Source of the DNA: Defluviitaleaceae bacterium
GTDB lineage: Bacteria; Bacillota; Clostridia; Lachnospirales; WQUN01
Reading direction: 5' to 3'
Assembly (NCBI GenBank): GCA_009785615.1
Contig: WQVX01000007.1
Location: 1-40,318, forward strand
Length of the DNA stretch: 40,318 nt
Position 1 is the first letter of the stretch; each line of letters begins with the position of its first letter. Made by a program: the position numbers and the translations under genes. The notes under the pieces are model-generated. The model made no database searches. It was given only the letters and a program-made list of their open reading frames with translations, and was not told the DNA's origin. Positions 6,408-14,617 of this stretch are shown here, one piece after another.

Positions 6408-9065
6408 ATGGAAAAGTACGGCCTAAGTAGTGATCAAGTAAAAGCCTCAAAAGAAAAGCATGGCGATAATAGAATTACAGAAGTGGCATCAGAAGGGTTT
6501 TGGGATAAATTTTTAGGCAATCTAGGCGATCCCATGATAAAAATTTTGTGTGTTGCTTTAGTAATTAATGTTATTTTTGTTTTTCTTGGGCAAACAGAAT
6601 GGTTTGAAGCTCTTGCAATTGCCATTGCGGTTTTAATTGCAACTTTAGTTTCAACAATTGCAGAGTACAAAAACGAGAATGCTTTTCAAAAACTGCAAGA
6701 AGATGCATCTCAAATTGTCTGTAAAGCATATCGTGATGGGCAAATCACACAAGTTTTGATAGACGATTTAGTGGTTGGTGATTATGTTCTTCTTCAACCG
6801 GGAGATAAAATTCCGGCAGACGGAATTCTTTTTAATGGTGAACTTGGCGTTGATCAAGCAATTCTTAATGGAGAAACCCAAGAGGCTCGCAAAATTCCTA
6901 TGCCTGAAGGCCATGAAGATAGTGAATCCGGGCTGGATTTTCTTAACGAGTATAAAGTTTTCAGAGGTTCGGTAGTATGTAACGGAAACGCGATAATGAT
7001 TGTTACTACAGTAGGCGATAAGTCCGTTTATGGGCAAATTGCAAGCGAACTTCAACAAGACGACGACCGCGATACCCCTCTTAAAGTGAAATTGCGTAAA
7101 CTGGCAGAAGATATCAGCAAATTTGGTTATATCGGTGGTATAGGAATTGCACTCGCGTTTCTTTTTCAACGCATTGTCATCCAAAATGACTTTGATATGG
7201 CTTTAATAACCGCATATGTATCCAATTGGATGGTATTGATCAACGATATAATTTACGCTGTAAAATTTGCCGTAATAATAATCATTATGGCTGTTCCTGA
7301 AGGGCTTCCTTTGATGATTGCCATAGTTTCTTCCCTAAATATGAGAAAAATGCTTAAAAATAATGTTTTGGTTCGGAAGCTTGTAGGAATAGAAACCGCA
7401 GGCAGCCTAAACATTCTTTTTAGTGATAAAACAGGAACTATTACAAAAGGCGAACTTGAGGCTATTACATTTATTTCCGGGGGAGGCACAGAATTTTCTA
7501 CACTGGATAAAGTTGGCGAAAAGCTTAAAGAGATGCTTTCCATCAGCATTCACAGTAACACAAGTGCGCACATGGGAAAAAGCGGAGATGTTGTAAAAGC
7601 AATTGGCGGAAATGCAACAGAACGAGCCATTTTAAATTTTGCCCTTTTGAGAACACCTACGGTTAATGTGTCTATTACTAATACAATACCATTTAATAGC
7701 AATAACAAATATTCAGCAAGTCAAATCAATGGAGACTACAACCTTACTCTTGTAAAAGGTGCCCCGGAAAAAATTCTTGAAAGATGCACACATTATTATG
7801 ATGAAGATGGACAAGTTGTTCCACTGACAGACTTATCTGCAATAAATGACAAAATTGACGAAATGGCATCAAGGGCAATCCGTGTATTGGCACTTGCTAC
7901 AACCGGCAAAGAAATAGATGGTGCTCATTTGCCTGAATGGAATGACGGTGTCCTCGTCGGTATTATTGGCATTCGCGATGAAATCCGCCCTGAGTCAGTT
8001 TCGGCAATCCAACAAGTGCATAGCGCAGGTGTTCAGGTGGTAATGATTACCGGCGACCGCATGGAAACAGCATCAGCTATTGCAAAAGAGGCCGGCCTGT
8101 TAAAAAGCGATACAGATATTGCAATGACTTCAGACGAGCTTGCAAAGCTTTCTGATGACGAATTAAAGAAAATGCTGAAAGATATTCGTGTTATCGCAAG
8201 GGCATTGCCAAGCGATAAGAGTCGTTTGGTTCGTATTGCGCAAGACCTTAACCTTGTTGTAGGTATGACAGGTGACGGTGTTAATGATTCGCCTGCACTT
8301 AAAGCGGCAGATGTTGGGCTTGCTATGGGCAGCGGCACAGAAGTTGCTAAAGAAGCCAGTGAAATTATTATATTGGATGACAACTTTAATTCTATTGACC
8401 AAGCAATACTGTATGGTAGAACCATTTTTAATACAATCAGAAAATTTATAACATTCCAGCTTACTATCAACTTAGCCGCGGTAGCAATATCTTTTATTGC
8501 GCCATTGCTTGGTATGAATCCGCCGTTGACCATAATACAAATTTTGTGGCTTAACCTTGTAATGGATTCATTGGGTGCGCTTGCCTTTGGGGCAGAACCT
8601 GCACGAAGAAGATATATGCAAGAAAAGCCTAAGGACAGAAACGAAAATATTATAAGCAGTTACATGAAAAGTTCTATTGGCATCGGATCATTGGTAGTAT
8701 TCGGGCTTAGCTTGTTTTTCCTGCTTTCAGATATCCCACGTACAATTTTCCGCTATGCACCCGATGACAGATATCTTATGACCGGATTTTTTGCATTCTT
8801 TGTGTTCATCTATGTATTTAACGCCTTTAACATACGTACCGAAAAACTTAACTTGTTTGAAAACATCGGCAAAAACAAAGGCTTTTTAGCCATAATTGGT
8901 TTAATTGCAACAATACAGTTGCTAATGACATTCTTAGGCGGCCCGGTATTGCGTACTTACGGCTTAGTGTGGAATGAAATGCTGTTTGTAATGGGGCTTG
9001 CTTTTATCATTATACCTGTTGATTTGCTACGTAAAGTTATTTTTAATGCAACAGCGCGAAGTTAG
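6408..9065 (+). CDS. PMCA-type calcium-translocating P-type ATPase
   Basis: An 885-residue P2 ATPase. The actuator loop has NGET where most pumps have TGES. The M4 motif is AVPEGLPLMIAI, the phosphorylation site is SDKTGTITKGE with D340, and the hinge is MTGDGVNDSPALKAADVGLAMG. M6 has LWLNLVMDSLGALAFGAEP, which matches PMCA/Ca2+ pumps rather than heavy-metal or Na/K pumps. Ten hydrophobic segments are expected: a pair near residues 35-85, a pair near 235-305, and six after 680. AGGAGAGAG precedes the ATG. It leads an operon with three TerD genes, the first only 11 bases away. In B. subtilis-type clusters this slot is often filled by TerC, so the pump probably exports Ca2+ (or Mn2+) in the same stress response. 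Confidence 0.9.
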   Translation: MEKYGLSSDQVKASKEKHGDNRITEVASEGFWDKFLGNLGDPMIKILCVALVINVIFVFLGQTEWFEALAIAIAVLIATLVSTIAEYKNENAFQKLQEDASQIVCKAYRDGQITQVLIDDLVVGDYVLLQPGDKIPADGILFNGELGVDQAILNGETQEARKIPMPEGHEDSESGLDFLNEYKVFRGSVVCNGNAIMIVTTVGDKSVYGQIASELQQDDDRDTPLKVKLRKLAEDISKFGYIGGIGIALAFLFQRIVIQNDFDMALITAYVSNWMVLINDIIYAVKFAVIIIIMAVPEGLPLMIAIVSSLNMRKMLKNNVLVRKLVGIETAGSLNILFSDKTGTITKGELEAITFISGGGTEFSTLDKVGEKLKEMLSISIHSNTSAHMGKSGDVVKAIGGNATERAILNFALLRTPTVNVSITNTIPFNSNNKYSASQINGDYNLTLVKGAPEKILERCTHYYDEDGQVVPLTDLSAINDKIDEMASRAIRVLALATTGKEIDGAHLPEWNDGVLVGIIGIRDEIRPESVSAIQQVHSAGVQVVMITGDRMETASAIAKEAGLLKSDTDIAMTSDELAKLSDDELKKMLKDIRVIARALPSDKSRLVRIAQDLNLVVGMTGDGVNDSPALKAADVGLAMGSGTEVAKEASEIIILDDNFNSIDQAILYGRTIFNTIRKFITFQLTINLAAVAISFIAPLLGMNPPLTIIQILWLNLVMDSLGALAFGAEPARRRYMQEKPKDRNENIISSYMKSSIGIGSLVVFGLSLFFLLSDIPRTIFRYAPDDRYLMTGFFAFFVFIYVFNAFNIRTEKLNLFENIGKNKGFLAIIGLIATIQLLMTFLGGPVLRTYGLVWNEMLFVMGLAFIIIPVDLLRKVIFNATARS

Positions 9066-9076
9066 GAGGACAGTTT

Positions 9077-9673
9077 ATGGGAGTAAATTTGCAAAAGGGA
9101 CAAAAAGTTGACCTTACAAAGGGCAATGCCAAACTTAGTACGCTTATGGTAGGGCTTGGTTGGGATGAAGCTGAAGGCCCGGCCGGCAAGGGTCTTTTTG
9201 GTAAAATTTTCAAATGGAATATTGACTGTGATGCAAGTGTTCTTGTGCTAACGGATGGCAAATTAGAAAGTGACAGCGATCTTGTTTACTTTGCTAATAA
9301 AAAGCATAAATCGGGAGCAATTGTACATCAGGGTGATAATCTAACAGGTGGCAGCGATGGTGATGACGAACAAATTAAAGTTGACCTTGACAAGCTTCCT
9401 GCAAATTGCGATAAACTAGTTTTTGTAGTAAATATTTTTATGGCAAAAACTAAAAAACAGCATTTTGGTATGGTAAATAATGCATTTATCCGCATTGTTA
9501 ATGACCAAACTGGCGAAGAACTTTGCAAGTACAATTTATCTGAAAATTATGACAATATGACTGCCATGATTTTTGGTGAAGTTTATCGGCATGAAAACGA
9601 GTGGAAATTTTCAGCTATCGGCGAAGCAACAAAAGACCCCGGATTAAGGGAGCTTGCCGCCGGGTATTCTTAA
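9077..9673 (+). CDS. TerD-family calcium-binding stress protein 1
   Basis: A 198-residue TerD-domain protein. It begins [14 protein letters not shown], the TerD start signature, and carries the Ca2+-binding acidic loop GDNLTGGSDGDDEQ around residue 90. The segment after LGWDE has an insert (GPAGKGLFGKIFKWNIDCD) not present in the next paralogue. The AGGAGG ribosome site overlaps the end of the ATPase gene spacer. Family role: cytoplasmic Ca2+-binding proteins that scaffold the tellurite/phage/colicin stress response. It likely buffers or senses the ion moved by the adjacent pump, which is inferred from the operon. Confidence 0.88.
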   Translation: MGVNLQKGQKVDLTKGNAKLSTLMVGLGWDEAEGPAGKGLFGKIFKWNIDCDASVLVLTDGKLESDSDLVYFANKKHKSGAIVHQGDNLTGGSDGDDEQIKVDLDKLPANCDKLVFVVNIFMAKTKKQHFGMVNNAFIRIVNDQTGEELCKYNLSENYDNMTAMIFGEVYRHENEWKFSAIGEATKDPGLRELAAGYS

Positions 9674-9698
9674 TCAAGGATTGTTTCAGATGAAAGTA

Positions 9699-9712
9699 AC
9701 GGCAATTGCCGT
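9699..9712. repeat. 14-bp perfect palindrome in the terD1-terD2 spacer
   Basis: ACGGCAATTGCCGT is a perfect palindrome in the 79-base spacer between the first two TerD genes. It could be an operator, an RNA processing hairpin or a weak attenuator. TATAAT at 9718-9723 follows it, but no matching -35 box is visible. Confidence 0.45.
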
Positions 9713-9752
9713 GAAAATATAATTTCTATTAATTATCAAGGAGGAAAAATCA

Positions 9753-10334
9753 ATGGCAGTAAATTTGCAAAAAGGTCAAAAGGTTGATCTTACAAAAGGA
9801 AATGCAGGTTTATCAAAAATATTTATCGCACTTGGTTGGGATACAAATAAGTATGACGGAGGTCATGACTTTGATTTAGATGCAAGTGCATTTTTGCTTG
9901 GTTCAAATGGCAAAGTACCGTCAGATAAGGATTTTATATTCTACGGAAACCTTGCCCATTCCAGCGGTGCTGTAGAACATACAGGTGACAACCTGACAGG
10001 TGAAGGTGAGGACGAGGACGACGAAGTAATTAACGTTGATCTTTCAAAAATACCTGCCAACATCGACAAAATTGACTTTACAGTAACTATTCATGAAGCC
10101 CCTGAACGTGGGCAAAACTTTGGAATGGTTTCAAATGCGTACATTCGTGTAGTTAATTCAGTCAATGGTGAAGAGCTTATTCGTTATGATTTAGGCGAAG
10201 ATTATTCTGTTGAAACTGCCATTGTTGTAAGTGAAATATACCGCTCCGGGTCAGAATGGAAATTTAATGCCATCGGCAGTGGCTTTAAGGGTGGATTAAA
10301 GGCACTTTGTGAAAATTTTGGTGTTAATGTTTAA
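9753..10334 (+). CDS. TerD-family calcium-binding stress protein 2 (TerD/TerE type)
   Basis: A 193-residue canonical TerD/TerE protein: [16 protein letters not shown] start, LGWDTN, then [10 protein letters not shown] and the acidic Ca2+ site [14 protein letters not shown] near residue 90, followed by [21 protein letters not shown] lies 9 bases before ATG. It is the most standard of the three paralogues here and lacks the glycine-rich insert of the first. Expected role: cytoplasmic Ca2+-binding component of the Ter stress response, co-transcribed with the pump. Confidence 0.92.
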   Translation: MAVNLQKGQKVDLTKGNAGLSKIFIALGWDTNKYDGGHDFDLDASAFLLGSNGKVPSDKDFIFYGNLAHSSGAVEHTGDNLTGEGEDEDDEVINVDLSKIPANIDKIDFTVTIHEAPERGQNFGMVSNAYIRVVNSVNGEELIRYDLGEDYSVETAIVVSEIYRSGSEWKFNAIGSGFKGGLKALCENFGVNV

Positions 10335-10382
10335 ATCGTGAACCTTTCATAAATTTAAGTAGCTGTTTTCATAGCTTCTTGA

Positions 10383-10462
10383 TAGACCTGTCTGCTGCCT
10401 CATTCTATTATTTCCTTCCATTGCCGGCAGACAGGTCTACTTTAGAAGCAATTCATGCTTCT
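10383..10462 (+). promoter_or_regulatory. Structured leader between terD2 and terD3
   Basis: A perfect 13-bp inverted repeat (arms 10383-10395 and 10427-10439, TAGACCTGTCTGC and its complement) encloses 31 bases. A second hairpin, AGAAGCA-ATTCA-TGCTTCT at 10444-10462, ends 9 bases before the AAGGAG-type ribosome site region of the third TerD gene. Neither has a T-run, so attenuation by translation or RNA processing is more likely than termination. Confidence 0.5.
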
Positions 10463-10481
10463 TATTAAGGAGAATTTTTAT

Positions 10482-11072
10482 ATGCCCGTAGAGCTTAGGA
10501 AAGGTCAAAAGGTTAATTTATCTAAATCTGTAGAATCAAACGAATTTATAATTAATTTGAATTGGACACAGACAATTAAAAAAAAGGGGCTTTTTGGCAC
10601 GACAAAATCACAGGCCGTTGACTTAGATTTAGGTGCATTTGTTGAGCTTAGCAATGGTAAAAAACATTGCATACAAGCATTGGGAAACTCGTTTGGAAGT
10701 CTTACCGACGTTCCCTATGTCATGCTTGACGGAGACGATAGAACCGGCGAATCTACCGACGGGGAAAATCTTCGCGTTAACGGCAAAATGTCCTCAAATA
10801 TACGGCGATTACTTATATATACATTTATATATGAAGGTGCGGCAAACTGGCAGCAAGTAGATGGTATTGTAACAATCAAGTGCCCCGGAGCAGACGACAT
10901 TGTTATAAAAATGGATGAATACAACAGCAATAATAACATGTGTGCTATTGCCCAAATTACAAATATAGACGGAAATTTTTCTGTTGAAAAACTGGTTAAC
11001 TTTTTTAGTGGGCATGAACTGATGGACAAGCATTTTGGCTGGGGATTTAAATGGACTGTTGGAAGAAAGTAA
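10482..11072 (+). CDS. TerD-superfamily protein 3, TerA-like
   Basis: A 196-residue divergent TerD-superfamily protein. ATG 10482 is chosen because AAGGAG lies in the preceding bases. It starts VELRKGQKVNLSK, then DLDLGAFVEL, with an acidic site LDGDDRTGESTDGENLRV resembling TerA-type domains more than TerD, and ends with FGWGFKWTVGRK. Last gene of the pump-TerD operon, followed by a strong terminator. Probably a Ca2+-binding partner of the other two. TerA-like versus TerD-like naming is uncertain. Confidence 0.8.
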   Translation: MPVELRKGQKVNLSKSVESNEFIINLNWTQTIKKKGLFGTTKSQAVDLDLGAFVELSNGKKHCIQALGNSFGSLTDVPYVMLDGDDRTGESTDGENLRVNGKMSSNIRRLLIYTFIYEGAANWQQVDGIVTIKCPGADDIVIKMDEYNSNNNMCAIAQITNIDGNFSVEKLVNFFSGHELMDKHFGWGFKWTVGRK

Positions 11073-11075
11073 ATA

Positions 11076-11121
11076 AAAGGGCCAACCAAAATTATTAAAA
11101 TAAATTTTGGTTGGCCTTTAA
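11076..11121. terminator. Bidirectional terminator between ter operon and lanthipeptide genes
   Basis: AAGGGCCAACCAAAAT pairs with ATTTTGGTTGGCCTTT, about 16 bp with A- and T-rich flanks. It lies between two converging operons and can end both the TerD transcript and the precursor-peptide transcript. Confidence 0.85.
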
Positions 11122-11153
11122 GCTTTCTAACATCTAGCTAGATATATGTTAGT

Positions 11154-11285
11154 TTAAAATGGAGTTGGAACTCCACATGGGTATATAGTATGAATTGTCA
11201 TAAGAGAAAAATTCGGAGTATCCGAAAATGCTTTTTCTTCTACTTGAAGCTCTTGTAAAGACAACACTAAATCTTTATTATGCAT
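11154..11285 (-). CDS. Class III lanthipeptide precursor A1
   Basis: A 43-residue peptide preceded by AAGGAGGTGAAATCA. The leader (residues 1-24) has the class III recognition box LVLSLQELQVEE at 6-17, comparable to the ILELQDLEVE box of labyrinthopeptin precursors. Conserved FSDTPN at 20-25 precedes the core. The core contains S27 and TIHTIYPC at 30-37, so T30-x2-T33-x3-C37, the spacing of a labionin ring but with Thr, then GVPTPF. C37 is the only Cys, so at most one thioether ring can form. Last of four paralogues behind the LanKC gene and only 15 bases after A2. Expected product: a leaderless lanthipeptide with one (methyl)labionin or methyllanthionine. Assignment rests on motif and context. 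Confidence 0.85.
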   Translation of the reverse strand: MHNKDLVLSLQELQVEEKAFSDTPNFSLMTIHTIYPCGVPTPF

Positions 11286-11300
11286 TGATTTCACCTCCTT

Positions 11301-11423
11301 TTACCATGGATGGGCACATGGGAGAGTATGAATTGTCATAAAAGAAATATTCGGAGTATCCGAAAATGGTTTTTCTTCTATTTGAAGCTCCTGTAAAGAC
11401 AGTACTAAATCTTTATTGTACAT
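11301..11423 (-). CDS. Class III lanthipeptide precursor A2
   Basis: A 40-residue peptide with AAAGGAGGTGCG upstream. Leader box LVLSLQELQIEE at residues 6-17, then PFSDTPN. The core has S27 and TIHTLPC at 30-36, so T30-x2-T33-x2-C36, one residue shorter than in A1 and A3, and ends AHPW. One Cys only. The start is MYNK, like A4, while A1 and A3 start MHNK. Aromatic and His residues in the tail are unlike the other copies, suggesting a distinct product from the same enzyme. Confidence 0.85.
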   Translation of the reverse strand: MYNKDLVLSLQELQIEEKPFSDTPNISFMTIHTLPCAHPW

Positions 11424-11508
11424 AAATCGCACCTCCTTTTCTTTGAATATATGAACAATATCTCTTTAAATTTTCCGGTATTTAGCTAAATAAAATGGTT
11501 TAACAATA

Positions 11509-11631
11509 TTAAAGAACTGCACATGGGAATATAGTGTGGAGTGTAAGATGTGAAACATTCGGAGTATCCGAAAATGTTTTTTCTTCTACTTGAAGCTCTT
11601 GTAAAGACAACACTAAATCTTTATTATGCAT
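11509..11631 (-). CDS. Class III lanthipeptide precursor A3
   Basis: A 40-residue peptide with AAAGGAGGTGAAATCA upstream. Leader identical to A1 over residues 1-18 (MHNKDLVLSLQELQVEEK), then FSDTPN. Core S27 and TLHTIFPC at 30-37 (Thr-x2-Thr-x3-Cys), ending AVL. It has the most divergent central core (VSHLTLH). The spacer after its stop contains the palindrome TATTTAGCTAAATA, a small hairpin also seen in similar form after A4. Confidence 0.85.
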   Translation of the reverse strand: MHNKDLVLSLQELQVEEKTFSDTPNVSHLTLHTIFPCAVL

Positions 11632-11690
11632 TGATTTCACCTCCTTTTGTCTGATATAGTGAATATTTTTTTAACTTCCGGCTATTTAGC

Positions 11691-11819
11691 CTAAATTATA
11701 GTTGGAACCGGACATGGAAGAGTATGAATTGTCATAAAAGAAAGATTCGGAGTATCTGAAAATGATTTTTCTTCTACTTGAAGCTCCTGTAAAGACAACA
11801 CTAAATTTTTATTATACAT
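11691..11819 (-). CDS. Class III lanthipeptide precursor A4
   Basis: A 42-residue peptide with AAAAGGAGGTGAAATCA upstream, the first precursor after the LanKC gene (121 bases away). Leader MYNKNLVLSLQELQVEEK, then SFSDTPN. Core S27 and TIHTLPC at 30-36 (Thr-x2-Thr-x2-Cys), tail PVPTII. One Cys. No clear separate promoter is visible in the gap after LanKC, so it is probably read through from the LanKC promoter. Confidence 0.85.
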   Translation of the reverse strand: MYNKNLVLSLQELQVEEKSFSDTPNLSFMTIHTLPCPVPTII

Positions 11820-11940
11820 TGATTTCACCTCCTTTTTGCTTGGGATATTTATGAATTAAGGTATTAGGGCGCGCTCCCATTACCCAATCATGCATCATTA
11901 GAAGCAGTGATCGTTGCCCCGGCTTGCTATATGGGGTAGT
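11820..11940 (-). other. Spacer between lanKC and the first precursor
   Basis: 121 bases with no ORF and no convincing promoter. It contains GGGCGCGC/short GC clusters (CCCC...GGGG around 11917-11936 on the plus strand) that could form a weak hairpin lowering read-through. The ribosome site of A4 lies at its end. Confidence 0.3.
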
Positions 11941-14541
11941 TTATTCCGAAATCGCATTCCACAGACTTTCTGATAGTGGAAGCCAAGCTATCGGATTTTT
12001 TCTTCTTGCCGATTCTATAGCTAATATAACGCCGGAAACTCCTGAAAAAAAGTCAGACGATAATCTATACCCTACTCTGCCGGATATAAAGATTTTATCT
12101 TCAATCTCAATTAAAAAGGGGCGTAATTTGTTTAATGTGTTTTTCATTTGATCATTGTTATCAAAACAATCAAGTATAAAGAAACTTGCTGCACCTCCTG
12201 CCAAACTTGGTTCTAAGCATATTCTGGCATCGGCGTTTCTTTTTAAACCGCTTAACTTATCTTCGTATATATTTTGATTGCTAACTTTTTGTAATATTAT
12301 TATGGATAACCAAACACCTACAGATCCATTTGATAAATAGGGCAAAACACGATTTCTTATTTTGTCATGGACATTTAGCAGCCCTTCCCCGTTATCAAAT
12401 AACCCATCAATATCTTTTTGCAAAGCAGCAATTGAACCGTTTAGATATTTCTCATTTTTTGTTGCATGATATAAAAATGATAGAAACATTGATAATCCTG
12501 AATATCCATCAAATAATCCTAAAGATAGGGCTTCCCAATCGGAGCCGTTTACCGCAATATCTTTTTCAACAGCCAATATAATTATATTGGCAATATCTTC
12601 GGCTTCTTTTAAATATTTTTGATCATCCGTTGCCATATACAAAGAAACTAAGGCTAGTCCAATACCTGCTAAGCCGGATCTAAAAGATAAGTCGTTACAA
12701 TTTTTATCGTAGCTTTTTATTACTGCATCAATTATTTGCAAAGCTTCTTTTTGATAGCCACATTCATATAGCGTGCAAGCAATTCCGGCTTTTCCTGTTA
12801 GGTAGGCATTATTATATCCATGATTAAGAACTAAGTTAATTTTGGAATCTATCCATGATTTTATATCGCTTGTTAAAGAGGACAGTCTATTAAGAGCTAA
12901 AACAGCCCCAAACCCTCCGGTATGTATATTTAACATACCGCAATCAGTTTCAAATTGGCGTATATCTCCATTTATCAAGCTTTCTGATTCGATTTTACAA
13001 TTATGAAGCAATGCTGCTTTAAGCTTTTTAATTATTCTTTCTTGGGTATCGTAATATTCTGCTATGGAGCCGCTTTCTATTATTTGTTTAGCTTTTTCAT
13101 ACGTATTATTAAAAATTTCATCAGATTTAGGTATATTTTTGCAGCATTCTATTTGAAAATCATAAAAATAATCGTAAAATTGGGAACCAAAATTATCATA
13201 TATCCATAAACAATGAGAAATATTTATATTTGCATCAAAATCAAATACAGGTGCAATTGGTAATAGCAAATAATGTAGAATACGGTTTAGCGAAAACCAG
13301 TCCTCATCTTTTGCTAATTTACTTTTGAGACTGTGAAATCCACGTGTTACAACCACTTTAGCAGAATCAACATTGGCTTCTTGGGCAACTTCAAAATCAA
13401 TAATTTTTATGTTGAAATTAGCGTCAACAATAATATTTTGAACATGCAAATCACACATTGCGATACCGCGGCTATGCATTTCTGTTACTATATTTTTTAA
13501 TTTGTTCATTATTAAAATTACATTGTCTAAATATTTTTTGATTTCAACATTTTCAACAGGCATAAATGGATAGTTTCTAGTAATCCATGTTGTAAGTGCA
13601 TTACCTTCTGCAAATTCCTCAACCAAAAAGGTGTGTTCCCATATTTTGAAATAATCTACGGCATTTATGATACCTTCAACATCATTTAATTTAATTAAAG
13701 CATCATATTCAATTAACAATCTATCGGCGGCGGCCTTATTGTTAGAGTCAATTCCGATTCCTAACCTAGCTTCTTTAATAAGAATTTTTACTCCATCTGC
13801 TTCTCTTTTGCCAACATAAATTCCGCCGGAATTAGAAAATTTTAAAACTTTTTCAATTTTATAAAGATCCATTTTTGTTTCTTCTTTTGATAAGTTTTCA
13901 TTCTCAAATAGTTCGTTTTGCTGATTTAATTCTTTTGGCTCTTCTATAAAATCAGGCAAATAATATTTAGGCTCTCGGATATCGGGAACTAAATTGCCGG
14001 TGGAATTATATATACAATAATCACCATTATCGTTTACAATTTTTTCAAAAGCTCCATATCTATAAAAAATATTACTATTTTTCCACTGTTTATCTGTCAA
14101 AATATATGGGCCTTTTGGAAAATCTTTTAATGCCGCATATAATAGATTAAGTAGTATGATAAATTCATCATTTTTTGGATATATAGTTATAAATTTGCCG
14201 GAGCTAATTCTATTTCCATGTTTTGAGTACATTTTTAGTAGTTCTTTTTTGCCTTTAACATGTTTAAAAGATATTTTTTCATCTAATAAAATTTTTGAAA
14301 CAGTATCTAAGGTTATTTCTGCATTACTATAATCGGTGCTAACATGAATTTTCCAACCTTGAACAGGTAAAATTCTATTTTTAACATTATAAGATGCCCA
14401 AAACCCGTCAGATCTGTCAACAGTCCAACTATTGTTAACATTTTTTACAATAAAGCTTTCATCATTTTCATATACAGGCTTCACATAATATGTAGAAGTA
14501 GCACTCATATATTCAATATATTTTTCATAGATATTTTGCAT
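11941..14541 (-). CDS. lanKC: Class III lanthipeptide synthetase (LanKC)
   Basis: An 866-residue trifunctional synthetase. Lyase region (residues 1-215): KHGNRISSGKFITIYP near 107-122, the conserved phosphothreonine-lyase signature of LanKC. Kinase region (about 225-490): Lys256 in ILIKEA, catalytic loop CDLHVQN with D364, and IDFE with D382 replacing DFG. Cyclase-like region (about 540-866): GLAGIG, DGYSGLS, PYLSNGSVGVW and GVSGVI repeats of a LanC barrel but none of the Cys-Cys-His zinc ligands, which separates class III from class IV LanL. Start ATG 14541 has GGGAGG upstream; the longer frame begins inside the promoter. It should phosphorylate, eliminate and cyclise Ser/Thr in the four precursors downstream. 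No dedicated transporter or protease lies beside it. Confidence 0.9.
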   Translation of the reverse strand: MQNIYEKYIEYMSATSTYYVKPVYENDESFIVKNVNNSWTVDRSDGFWASYNVKNRILPVQGWKIHVSTDYSNAEITLDTVSKILLDEKISFKHVKGKKELLKMYSKHGNRISSGKFITIYPKNDEFIILLNLLYAALKDFPKGPYILTDKQWKNSNIFYRYGAFEKIVNDNGDYCIYNSTGNLVPDIREPKYYLPDFIEEPKELNQQNELFENENLSKEETKMDLYKIEKVLKFSNSGGIYVGKREADGVKILIKEARLGIGIDSNNKAAADRLLIEYDALIKLNDVEGIINAVDYFKIWEHTFLVEEFAEGNALTTWITRNYPFMPVENVEIKKYLDNVILIMNKLKNIVTEMHSRGIAMCDLHVQNIIVDANFNIKIIDFEVAQEANVDSAKVVVTRGFHSLKSKLAKDEDWFSLNRILHYLLLPIAPVFDFDANINISHCLWIYDNFGSQFYDYFYDFQIECCKNIPKSDEIFNNTYEKAKQIIESGSIAEYYDTQERIIKKLKAALLHNCKIESESLINGDIRQFETDCGMLNIHTGGFGAVLALNRLSSLTSDIKSWIDSKINLVLNHGYNNAYLTGKAGIACTLYECGYQKEALQIIDAVIKSYDKNCNDLSFRSGLAGIGLALVSLYMATDDQKYLKEAEDIANIIILAVEKDIAVNGSDWEALSLGLFDGYSGLSMFLSFLYHATKNEKYLNGSIAALQKDIDGLFDNGEGLLNVHDKIRNRVLPYLSNGSVGVWLSIIILQKVSNQNIYEDKLSGLKRNADARICLEPSLAGGAASFFILDCFDNNDQMKNTLNKLRPFLIEIEDKIFISGRVGYRLSSDFFSGVSGVILAIESARRKNPIAWLPLSESLWNAISE

Positions 14542-14558
14542 TTGTATTCCTCCCAACT

Positions 14559-14580
14559 TAGAAGCTGTATTCAGCTTCTT
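14559..14580 (-). repeat. Hairpin in the lanKC leader, MITE-end-like
   Basis: AGAAGCTG-AATA-CAGCTTCT forms an 8-bp hairpin in the 5' leader, ending a few bases before the GGGAGG site of lanKC. The same AGAAGCTGTATTCA string makes up the ends of the 166-bp element at 30187-30352, so this may be a collapsed copy recruited as a leader structure. Confidence 0.55.
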
Positions 14581-14617
14581 AAAACATTTACATTTAACAT
14601 TTATTTTAGTTAATTCC

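Noticed and set aside
11154-11819. Precursors considered as class II unmodified bacteriocins
   Set aside because: No double-glycine leader, no peptidase-containing ABC transporter, and an adjacent LanKC.
11941-14541. LanKC considered as a class IV (LanL) synthetase
   Set aside because: The cyclase-like domain lacks the Cys-Cys/His zinc ligands required in LanL, and the precursor leaders match the class III box.
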